From positions 10,276,984-10,340,983 of the forward strand of contig CM067082.1 of assembly GCA_034008185.1 (NCBI GenBank): a stretch of 64,000 nucleotides of DNA, in the 5' to 3' direction. Below the pieces are notes generated by a model, which saw nothing but the letters and a program-made list of their open reading frames with translations, was not told the origin of the DNA and made no database searches. A program made the position numbers and the translations under genes. Shown in pieces: positions 1-8,642 of this stretch (within the stretch, counting starts at the first letter, position 1; the number at the start of each line of letters is the position of its first letter). Origin of the DNA: Gorsachius magnificus (Eukaryota; Chordata; Aves; Pelecaniformes; Ardeidae).

Positions 1-710
1 CCAACAAAGAAGAATGGTCTTTTCTAATTAATCTCATTTGCTTCAAGGACTCTTTCATCTCTGATGCTGAAGAAAACCTATCATCCACAAGAAAAATGGA
101 AAAAATAATTTGAAAATTAAGAACTTAAATTCACTAAAAAAGTTTTATTTGTTTGTTTGTTTTTTCTACAAGTTGAAAAGTTCCATCGTGTTAATACCTT
201 TCTGAAGGTTAATTTTCAGGGAAACCGTATCAATTGCTTGAAGAGACAGACCAATATTTTTCAGTACAAAACAGCCTGGCTAATATATTCCTGGTCAGCA
301 CCAGTGCCCGCAAAGTCATAAGTAAAAGGCTTGCAATGGTCACAGCTGCTAACCCATTTTAAAAACTGGAATAATAGCTGGGTGGATGAGGAAGGAGTAG
401 ACCTGGAAGAGAGAGGGGGAAAAACACAGCTCCACCTATTGGTTAAAAGGTGAATTATTCATCTCCAGCCTCTTGCCTCCTTCCATAAAATCCACAAGCT
501 TAGACCGTCTTCTGCCCCTTGAGTGTGGGTATGTGTAGCTGTGAAGGGGAGAGAGGAGAAGAAATTAATTAGCATATGGGAGAACTGCTGCTTCACAACA
601 TGCAAAAGCAATAGCATGTACAGAAAAAAAAAGAAAAAATAAAAGCAAAAAAGAAATCTTCTTTTAAAATATAGGCATTAAAATTGACATTTCTTGCTAC
701 CTCTTTATAC

Positions 711-788
711 TCTCATTCACCTCAAATTTTTTGTTTCTTTTTTCGTTTCTTTTTTTATTTCCTTTTTCTTTTTCTTTTTTTTCCCCCC
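711..788. repeat. Pyrimidine-rich low-complexity tract
   Basis: This is a run of T-rich sequence with interspersed C, ending in eight consecutive C. Just upstream (about 625-655) is a complementary-type A/G-rich stretch. Simple sequence only; no function is inferred. Confidence 0.8.
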
Positions 789-1088
789 CCGCCATATGGT
801 ATCATTGAGGTATGCAATAATTTAGCTTCGTTGCCTGCACACTTTAAAATATTTAATTGATATTTTCACTGTACTGAGAAAAATAATCTGCAAACCCCAG
901 CAAATGTTGCATGTTTCCATCATCTGCTAAGCTGTGTCCTCGTCCTCTTTCTCTCTGATCTTTCAGTCCATGCAGCCTTGCTTTTCTTTTACTTTTCCCT
1001 TTGTTGCTTTCATACACACATATTAATACGATTATTTAAAAAAATGATACAGGTTTTAAAAAAGGAGACCAATCAATACCAGAAGTTC

Positions 1089-1161
1089 TTTTTTTTTTTT
1101 TTTCATTATTATTAGTATGTGTAAATTGTTGCCAAGGAGAAAAGAAAAAAAAAAAAAAAAA
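1089..1161. repeat. Poly-T and poly-A tracts in tandem arrangement
   Basis: A 15-base T run (1089-1103) is followed about 40 bases later by a 17-base A run (1145-1161). The two could pair as a hairpin in single-stranded form. More likely they are independent slippage tracts or decayed retroposon tails. Confidence 0.75.
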
Positions 1162-2554
1162 GAGGGAGTTATAGGAAGAAAAAAACCACAAACAGGTAAG
1201 GAAGAAAGCAAAGCTAATTTGCTCATATTCTGCCACTTCCACCATTGCTGAAGTTTCACATTTCATGTGTGCATGAAGAGATAGATAAGCTATATGTTGA
1301 TTGCTCACTTTTCCTTTTTAAATTATTCTGTGAAATCTGTGTTTAAATAAAGAAGATGTATAGTAACACAGGCGTTCCTTCATGATGTTTTAGATATCAA
1401 GGCTACCTTTACTGGAGAACCCTGGAGTGCTTTGCAGAGCACAGTGCCAGGCTTTGCAATCCTGAGGACATAAATAGTCCCACTGAAGTGAATGAGATCA
1501 TTATTTGCATGATTAAATATCATAACATTAAACTGTACATAAATGTTCCTGCTGTGGGTAGAGAGGGGGAAGGAGGAGAGGAGTGTGACATAAACTTTCA
1601 GGTGACAGAAGAGGAATGAATTCTGCCTGATTTCATCCTTCAAAAGCCTGTTAGTGACAGTATTATTTTTAAATGGCTTTTAGTGATTTCGTGACACTGC
1701 CAAGTCTTTTAGCTCTATTTAAAAAAAAAAATAAAACCCAATAGCAACAAAGATTCAATAATGCACGGTACTAATCTAGGGCCAACTAAGCCCCATCAGG
1801 ACTTACAGGACTCAGGAAGGATGTGTGAAATTACTTTGTTGGACCCCCAGCTCGTCCATCCTTTGGTGGCAACCAGGGCTTTGGTAGTCTCATCCCTCTC
1901 CAACTCCCCAGGATGGTCAGCCTTCCTCCTTCCTCCGCAGAGCCCAGAGCATTTCTGCTGTGGGTCCCTGTGCTCAGAAAGATCTCGTCCCCTCTTGGTA
2001 GGCCTGTACAAAGGTGTTTCTGAGGCTGAAATACATGCAAGAAATATGCACACCAACTGTTACCTAAATAGTAGGCACTGCTTTGCCATCACCACCAAAG
2101 AGGTTCACCAAACACATGGGTGGCCCAGAGCTGGGGAGAACTGCTGGCATGGAGGAGGGCAGGTTTAGTATTCAACATGTCCTAAGCAAATTGGGCATAC
2201 AGGACGGAAAAGCTAAGATGCATTTTAGTGAGGGCAAATGCCAGATAGGCCATGTAGGCTCTTATGTGCTTACGGAGCAAGTAGCACCTGCCCAGGCCTT
2301 GAGGACAGCAAAGAAGTTTCAGTAGGTCATCAGTTGTGGACAGGCCTGTGATGGGAGGAAGGCAGGCATTCCACAGGATATTTAAGTAGGAGTGCAGGTC
2401 ATAAGACATGTTTCTTAGACATTAGACATTAGATATCTTTCCACTGTAGAACCAAGTTGAGTTGTAGGCATCTCACAGAGGGGAAAAAAGAAAATAAAAT
2501 CATGAAACAAGCATACAGAACCCAGAACAAAGCAAAAAGAACAACCAGACCTAG

Positions 2555-2815
2555 AAAATGTGACCCATGGAGGAAAAAAATGACAGAAATGAGGTTGTTT
2601 AGCCTAAGAAATGAGAAGGGGAAAAGGGAATGGATGGAAGAGAAATTCATTAAGTATGTACAGACTACTGCCAGGTCCATGGTGGACAGGACAAGAAGTG
2701 ATGTGCTGAGAGAATGCTGCAAGGAAAAGTCAGGTTAGAAATGAAAATTATAAGGATGAAGAAGCATAGAAATAGACTGCCCGGGGAGGTGCAGAGCCTC
2801 CATCACAGGAACAGC
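2555..2815 (+). mobile_element. Old, diverged CR1 LINE fragment
   Basis: The order of recognisable CR1 3'-UTR/ORF2-end phrases is preserved on the + strand. First comes 'gaggttgtttagcctaagaa' (CR1: AGGCTGTTCAGCCTGGAGAA-like), then 'ggacaggacaagaagtgatg', then 'gcaaggaaaagtcaggttag', and finally 'agactgcccggggaggt'. The divergence is much greater than in the other CR1 copies of this window, and the 3' tail is missing. This is inferred by similarity to the avian CR1 consensus as I know it; the exact ends are uncertain. Confidence 0.65.
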
Positions 2816-4876
2816 GGTGTGGGTAGAGCTCGCTCTGCCATGGGGTGCAAGGACCTGTGATTCAGTGATTACAGCAGCTTTATAGAACTGAGAGTGCCCT
2901 AACTTGGCTTCATCTTGTCTCTTGTGAATGGGTGTCTCCTTAAGCTGCATTACATATTTGTCTCCATCAATTTAGCATGATTTGTGTTGAGCAACCTGAA
3001 TGAGCAAGATGCTTTCTTTCTGTGCTCTAGGGTAATACCACTAATAATTATAATTTCTTTTATGAAAGAAATATATAAGTCTTTATATAAGACTTCCCCA
3101 CTTACAGTAACATTTTCATCTTCAAGTAGTGCTGCAATTTCCATGGGATTTATCTAGGAGTAAGGATGTGTGTCTATTATTATTGCAAAACCAGTATTAA
3201 CCCTTTCCAGGTTAGCAGGGTCATGCTGAACCACAGGAAAGACCCATCCCTCTTCACAAAAGCAGCACTCGTTCCTTATCTGGGCTCTCGAGAACAAGAA
3301 TTTCCTCTGCTTATATCTGTACAAAACCTGCCTCACACAAGGGACACAGACTTGGCTGGAGTCCCCAAATCTATTGTAGTGCAAATACAGAAACAATCAG
3401 TGAAATCCTTCCTAAATCTCCATGCCTTCCTTACAATAATAATAGAAAAAGGTGAATTAAATGATGACAGTTGGAAGGGTGTTCATGGAGGCTCAGGCCC
3501 ACTGGAAGCCAAGCATCACATGCCATGTTCAAGCACCTGGGCTCCCAACAGAAGCCAGAGCTCCAAGCAGGGTAGCACAGCTCCCTTCCAGGCAGTGCCT
3601 CTGCCCACACACATCCTCACTGCTGACAGAAGGCAGCTGCACATTTATCTCAAAGAATTCAGCAGGCATCACTCCTGTCTTTTGAAACACAAAGAAAACA
3701 ACTCTCCCTGAATTTGCAATAGTCTCATGTGTAGAATATTTCTGTTTCAGCTGCTTCTAGCGGCAGGGTTTCAGCTCCCAAACTGCCTTTCCCCCAGGAC
3801 AGGCTTCAGCCTCTTTAACCAGGTGTATTCTGGGCAGAGGAGGGATGGGAGAGGTAAAGAGGCTTCCTCCTACCCCTCTTCTCCAGGCTGTGCCACCATG
3901 CACAGAGCACCCAGGCTTGCAGGCACAAAGCCCACAGCAGAGGAGCGGGGGCAATTTCATCTGCCAGCATGGGGGAGCGAGGAGTGGCTCTAACTCCAGT
4001 CTCTGTGCACGGGACAGTTTCTGTTCTTTATCCAGTGGCTTTAATGTAAATGCTGACAAGACAGGAGCCATCAAACACACAAACACCTTCACCTAACGCA
4101 GGGTGGTTAGAGCCGCAGTCCTGGCAGCGACAGCGCGTTGCTCAGAGGGTCTGAGCTCGCCCAGGCAGGGCTGGAGCGGTTCCCAAGGCTCCCCCACCCT
4201 GGGAAGAGCCCGAATACCCCAGAAAGGCCTGCGGGGGCTCTCCCCTGTGCCTAGGGAGAGGGATGCCCGACTTCAGCATCGACTCCCACTTAGCGTAAGG
4301 AACGGACCAATCTGCTGGGCACTGCGGGACGGGACGGGGCACTGATAGAAGCGCAGCTTGGAGACACGGAAGTGACACACGGAGAAGCCTGCTGGGGCCG
4401 GGGAACCTGGCCCCGCTCCCCCGCCCCCGCCCCGGGAGCCTCCGCCCGCTGTCCCCCTCCCGGCGCAGCGGCTGCGGCTGCTTTAACCGGGCAGGGGGGG
4501 GTGCGGGCAGCCCCGCCGACGTCGCGGGCATCAGCTGACCGCGCCGGGCTCTGCCTCCTCCGGGCCGCCGCACCACTCGGGCGGCGCGCCGCTCGCGGCG
4601 GCCGCTCCCTGCCCCCCGCCCCCCCCCGTCGCCCCTGCCGCCTTCCACTCCTCCCTGCTGCCGGGGGAAGCCCCAGAGCCCCAGCCCTCCCTGCCCTGGC
4701 CCGCGGAGAAGTTGGGGTGCTCCCACCGGTCTTCCCGGAGCTCTGAGTTTAGGGCGGGATTTTCCTTCACCGCTCTTTCGCTTTATTTTAGGCTTGGGTT
4801 TTGGTCGGATTTTTTTTTTTTTTCTTTCTTTATTTCCCTCTTTTTTTCTCGTTACCGAGCGAGCCGAGAGTCTGCG

Positions 4877-4921
4877 ATGGATGGCAGCCCGGAGCCCCCC
4901 CCGGGCAGAGGCGCCCCGTAA
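4877..4921 (+). other. Candidate upstream ORF 1 in ADCY8 5'UTR
   Basis: This ATG has G at -3 and G at +4, a strong initiation context. It opens a 14-codon frame that ends at a TAA (4919-4921), about 480 bases before the ADCY8 ATG. It matters only if transcripts begin upstream of 4877. It could reduce translation of ADCY8 or allow reinitiation. The peptide has no recognisable family. Confidence 0.3.
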
Positions 4922-5213
4922 GCCTGGGCGGAGCGCCCGGCGGGGCATGCCCCGCCGCCGGGGGGATGCGGGGGAGCCCCGCGCCGCGGCCTCCCCCACC
5001 CCTCCGCGCCTCCAGCCTCCGGATGGGGCCAAGGATCGCCCGCCGGGCAGCGGGGCTGAGCCCGTAGATGCTCCGCTCCCCTTCCCCTCCGGCCCCGGCT
5101 CGGCTCCCTCCCTGCTCACCGGGGCTCGCACCCAGCCCGCCGGGGCCGGGGCTCCGCGCCGGGCTCCGCGGGATGCCGCTCCGCGGGCCGCGGGGCGGGG
5201 CCGCCTGCTCTGA
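4881..5213 (+). other. Candidate upstream ORF 2 in ADCY8 5'UTR
   Basis: A second ATG begins one base after the previous ATGG (ATGGATGG arrangement) in a different frame. It runs 110 codons to a TGA ending at 5213. The product is Arg/Pro/Ala/Gly rich, as expected for random GC-rich sequence, so peptide function is unlikely. A ribosome bypassing uORF 1 could be captured here. Relevance depends on the true transcription start. Confidence 0.25.
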
Positions 5214-5293
5214 GCCGGCGCAGCCGCCCCGCGGACCCCAGCGGCAAACCAGCCCCGCCGCCAGCCTAAACCGCCGGACCCAGGGACCGCCTT

Positions 5294-5370
5294 CCCCCCC
5301 CCCCCCCCCGCCGCCCCCCCCTCTCCCCCCCCCCCCCCGCCCCCCCCCCCCCCCCCCCCCCGCCCCCCGC
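5294..5370. repeat. Poly-C tract immediately upstream of ADCY8 start codon
   Basis: Almost uninterrupted C runs, broken by a few G and T bases, fill this interval. The first run is 16 C and the last runs together to more than 20 C. The opposite strand is a G-run array with G-quadruplex potential, and the C strand has i-motif potential. It lies 30 bases before the start codon, within the presumed 5'UTR. Homopolymer length here is likely to be unreliable in the assembly. Confidence 0.9.
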
Positions 5371-5399
5371 CGGTGCTCTGCCCCCCGCCAGTCACCGCC

Positions 5400-6335
5400 A
5401 TGGAGCTCTCGGAGGTGCGGTGCCTGAGCGACAGCGATGAACTTTACACCATCAACAGGACCCCCCCCGGCAGCGGCAGACCCCAGCGCCTGCTGTGGCA
5501 GACGGCCGTGCGCCACATCACCGAGCAGCGCTTCATCCAGGAGCACAGCAGCAGCAGCGGCGGCAGCAGCAGCGGTGGGGGCAAGGGCTTCAGCTCCGAG
5601 GAGACCTGCTGTCCCAACCACCACCCGCACCCACCGCACCACCACCACCACCACCATCTCCGGCGGCAGTCGGCTGGCCGGAGTTTGGGCGGCGAGCGCC
5701 ACAACAACGGAGGCACCAAAGTCTTCCCGGAGCGCACGAGCAGCAGTGGGGACCTGGGCTTTCTGCCCCTGGACTGTGCCCCCAGCAACTCCGACTTCTT
5801 CCTCAACTGGGGCTATACCTATCGCGGGGTGATTTTCCCCACTCTCCGTAACTCCTTCAAGTCTCGGGACTTGGAGCGCCTTTACCAGCGCTACTTCTTG
5901 GGTCAGCGGCGCAAATCTGAGGTGGTCATGAACATCCTGGATGTGCTGACCAAGTTGACCCTGTTGTTCCTCCACTTGACCCTGGCCTCTGCTCCCATGG
6001 ACCCCATTAAGGGCATCCTCTTGGGCTTCTTCACCGGCATCGAGGTGGTGATCTGTGCCTTAGTGGTGGTCAGGAAGGACACAACCTCATACACCTACCT
6101 GCAGTACAGCGGTGTGGTCACTTGGGTGGCCATGGCCACACAGATCCTGGCGGCCGGCCTGGGCTGTGGCCTCCTTGGGGACGGCATTGGCTATGTGCTC
6201 TTCACGCTTTTTGCAACCTACAGCATGCTCCCGCTACCACTCACCTGGGCCATCTTGGCTGGGCTGGTCACCTCTGTCCTGCAGCTCGTCATGCAGCTGG
6301 TTATCCCCAGGCTGGCCGTGACGTCCCTCAACCAG
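5400..6335 (+). CDS. ADCY8: ADCY8 exon 1: N-terminus and TM1-5 of adenylyl cyclase type 8
   Basis: This is the first coding exon (312 codons) of the membrane adenylyl cyclase that makes cAMP from ATP and is stimulated by Ca2+/calmodulin. The ATG at 5400 sits in a near-ideal Kozak context (caccgccATGG), and the product opens MELSEVRCL, as in mammalian AC8. Residues 27-46 ([19 protein letters not shown] region) form the basic amphipathic calmodulin-binding helix known for AC8. Residues 50-61 are Ser/Gly rich and residues 74-86 are His/Pro rich. Residues 128-178 ([11 protein letters not shown] to SEVVMN) are strongly conserved. Hydrophobic segments at about 178-197, 204-224, 236-258, 262-277 and 280-303 are TM1-5. 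The exon ends ...SLNQ at CAG|gtaccg, phase 0. A second GT at 6344 looks like a stronger donor, but using it would create a stop when joined to exon 2. Position 137 is Trp where human AC8 has Gly, and position 256 is Cys where human has Tyr. Confidence 0.97.
5619..5657 (+). repeat. CAC/CCG trinucleotide-type tract coding His/Pro run
   Basis: Within ADCY8 exon 1, codons 74-86 encode HHPHPP followed by seven consecutive His (5637-5657). All seven are CAC/CAT, giving a short near-pure CAC repeat. The mammalian protein has a differently composed low-complexity stretch here, so the region is poorly constrained and prone to slippage. The tract is in frame and does not break the coding sequence. Confidence 0.9.
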
Positions 6336-7895
6336 GTACCGTGGTGAGAAAAGGGTGGGAACCTTCCTCTTTACCCATCACTCTGAGTGAGAGGAGAAGT
6401 GGGGTGTCCCAAGAGAACCTCTCCCTTTTAGTCGGGTGCTCAGAGGTTCATTACCTGGAGGGGAGACCATAGGAAAAAATACAACCTTCTCTCCCCCCTT
6501 CCCGCTCCTTCCCCCCCAGCCTACCCCAAGGTTTCACCTCAAGCTGGGGATGGGGGCACTTCCTAACTACTCTGTCCCCTCTCCTCCTACATTCACTATG
6601 CTGCTGTCCCTTGAAATAGCTTTGGGGAGAGGAGCTCCTGGGGCAAGTGGGGAGGACGGGTGATTTATCATTCCCCTTCCTTACTTTCAGCAGTGGTCCA
6701 TGGCACGAGATGACTCTGTCTTGGCCAAACTCTCCCACTACTCATCTCTCATTTTACTTGCTCATGCCTTTTGACTCTGGACTTGCTGGGAAGACTGGTC
6801 CTTTCACGTGTGCAGTGCAGCTTGATCTGGGCAATGGGAAAACAGGAGCAAAGCATGCTGCTCTTTGTCCAGGAGAGCAAAGCAATGCCCCAGTGAAATG
6901 AGGGGAAAGCTCCCCTTGGAGGTTTGGTGTGAGATTCTAAGCTGTCTTTGGAGGGCACCAGAAGTCTTTTCTGCTGATGGTCATGGGGCAAATATTGTTG
7001 TGCTGCACCCTTATGAGTGATGTCTAGAACACAGTACTGGTTACATGGGGGAGTGGTGGGTGCAGTGCAAACCGCTGAGAGGAACCAGGCAAGATACAGG
7101 TCTGAGGAGTTAAAACCAGGACTAACCTGACCTCACACTCACCTGGCTTCTTCCAGATGAAAGAATGCACCAAACTCCTGACATCCCTGCAAGGCAAGAA
7201 AACACTGCCTTCCTAGGGTGACTTAATCCTGGGGATTCTTGCTGCTGCCTTTCCCCCCCTTTCCAGTCTGTCGCTGCTCTGTGCTACCAATATTTCACAG
7301 CAGATTATCATCTCCATTTGGCTAGCTCCAGGGAGTCGGGGGGAAGGGGGTGGAGGTACTGGCAGATAATCCCCAAAGGAGGGAGGGTGCAGAGGAATGT
7401 GTTGTTGGTGGCATGTTGTTTACATGAATGCTGGGACGGGCAGCTGGGAAGTGGCTGATCTTGCACCTGGAAGTTTTTATGATGATGGTCCTTGGGACAC
7501 ATCTGCCTCCCTCAGACCCTCCTGGCCCTCCTGAAACCCCTGCCCACCCCTGTCCATCCCCTTCCTCCACGCACTTGTTAGCTGTGGGCTGCCTGACCTC
7601 ACTTCCCAGAGGCCAGGCTCACCTTGTTTCGGGAAAAGCTGCCCCAGTGTGTTGTGCCTGGCTGAGCACTATGGATGTGAGGCAATTAGACTGCGCGGAG
7701 TTGTTCCCCAGCTCATGAATGAACTGCAGCCACGCGCCGTGTCCCAATCCCCTGCACTGCTGGTGCTATTGGTGCTGGGTCAAAAGCTGTGTGAGTTACG
7801 TTGTTTTCTTAATTTACTTCCATGTCCTATCCTGGAGCTATGAGTAATGCGCCGCTGTCTCATTATACACAGGTATCACGGCTGTTTAGCCAGTC

Positions 7896-7919
7896 CACAC
7901 ACACACACACACACACACA
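7896..7919. repeat. (CA)12 microsatellite
   Basis: Twelve uninterrupted CA dinucleotides lie in intron 1, about 200 bases before the intronic CpG island. It is likely polymorphic. Confidence 0.97.
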
Positions 7920-8273
7920 TTTCCCACAGACATTCCTAACAAAGACATTTCTCAGGAGAGATACTAATATCTTCATTTTGCAGCCCGCTACCTTGCCAGT
8001 CATGTGAATGAACCGCCTTTCAGCGGCGCACAATGAGAGATTACCAGCCAGATGATTGCCTTCATGAACTACGCACATAAATCTCCTTAACAGGATCCGC
8101 ACAGCTTGCCACACGTCGGTGTTGATTTACACCGGCTCCCGCCCTCCCAGGGCCCACTTAATGTCGCCGAATCGGGCGCCGGGTCGGCACTTTTCGCCTC
8201 CAGCCCCCCACGGGAGAAGCCGGATCCTTCCCGGCCGCGGGGTTTGCTCCTCGCCCCGGTGCGGGGGGGATGC

Positions 8274-8290
8274 GGGGGGGGGGGGGGGGG
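8274..8290. repeat. Poly-G run (17 G)
   Basis: Seventeen consecutive G bases lie inside the intronic CpG island, preceded by another run of seven G. Together they can form a G-quadruplex on the + strand, and therefore in the nascent pre-mRNA. Confidence 0.9.
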
Positions 8291-8500
8291 TGTCGGGGCT
8301 CCTCTCCCCCCCCCGCCGGCCGCAGCGAACGCACCGCGGCCACCGCGGCCTCCCCGCCCCCGCCGCGCCCGGGGCCGCGGGGCGCGGAGCGCGGCCGCCC
8401 GGGCGCTGTCCGCCGGCGCGGTGCTGAAACCGGCCCGGCGCTGCGAGGCGCGGGGGCTCCCTCCAGCGGCCCCGGCGGGAGGGCCCGCCCCGCCGCCCCC

Positions 8501-8642
8501 CCGCTCCCGCCCGCCGCCCCCTGCATCCACCCGCCACTGCCCTCCGAGCCCCTGCCCGCCCCCCCCCGCTCCCGCCCGCCTCCCCCTGCATCCACCTGCC
8601 ACCGCCCCCCGAGCCCCTGCCCGCCGCCCCCCGCTCCCGCCC
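8501..8642. repeat. 65-bp GC-rich tandem repeat, about 2.2 copies
   Basis: The unit starts with CCGCTCCCGCC at 8501, 8566 and 8631, giving a constant period of 65 bases. Units 1 and 2 share CTGCATCCAC, GCCAC and GAGCCCCTGCCCGCC with only a few substitutions. The third copy breaks off after about 12 bases. This is a small minisatellite within the intronic CpG island; copy number may vary between individuals. Confidence 0.88.

Larger units (their letters stand above)
1..4379. other. Upstream intergenic region, no gene recognised
   Basis: This stretch precedes the ADCY8 CpG island. I find no open frame that resembles a known protein: the short frames present are interrupted, have no splice context and show no family motifs. 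It holds homopurine/homopyrimidine low-complexity tracts (about 625-790 and 1089-1161) and a decayed CR1 fragment near 2555-2815. The segment around 1478-1515 has wording seen in old interspersed repeats of amniotes (CCACTGAAGTGAATGAGATC), but this is only a weak resemblance. From about 3900 the GC content rises toward the promoter. Distal regulatory elements of ADCY8 may lie here but none can be called from sequence alone. Confidence 0.6.
4380..5399 (+). promoter_or_regulatory. ADCY8: ADCY8 CpG-island promoter and 5'UTR
   Basis: This is a roughly 1-kb block of very high GC and CpG content directly upstream of the ADCY8 start codon. Many GC boxes of Sp1 type are visible, and there is a palindromic CGACGTCG at 4517-4524 that contains a half-CRE core (ACGTC), followed by an E-box CAGCTG at 4532-4537. 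No convincing TATA box is placed near an obvious start, although an AT-rich TTTATTTTA sits near 4782-4790. A T-rich interval (about 4780-4850) separates two GC blocks. The transcription start cannot be fixed from sequence. A dispersed-start CpG promoter is the natural reading for a neuronal signalling gene. The island continues into exon 1. Confidence 0.75.

Noticed and set aside
3166..3711. 181-codon open frame upstream of the promoter
   Set aside because: There is no recognisable domain, codon use looks random, and no promoter or splice context is visible. A frame of this length is plausible by chance in 64 kb.
4142..5401. 419-codon open frame on the minus strand across the promoter island
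   Set aside because: It is extremely Gly/Arg/Ala rich, driven by poly-C on the other strand, with no domain and no splice logic. It opposes the CpG promoter and the ADCY8 5'UTR, so it is a composition artefact.
4830..5975. 381-codon minus-strand open frame overlapping ADCY8 exon 1
   Set aside because: It is the shadow of the conserved ADCY8 coding exon and the GC-rich leader. The plus-strand product is an unmistakable AC8 match.
6341..6350. Alternative exon 1 donor (GTG|GTGAGA) eight bases downstream of the chosen one
   Set aside because: It is a better match to the donor consensus, but joining it to exon 2 gives TGA at the junction and breaks the frame. The upstream CAG|GT junction restores NQIAAQAV, matching AC8.
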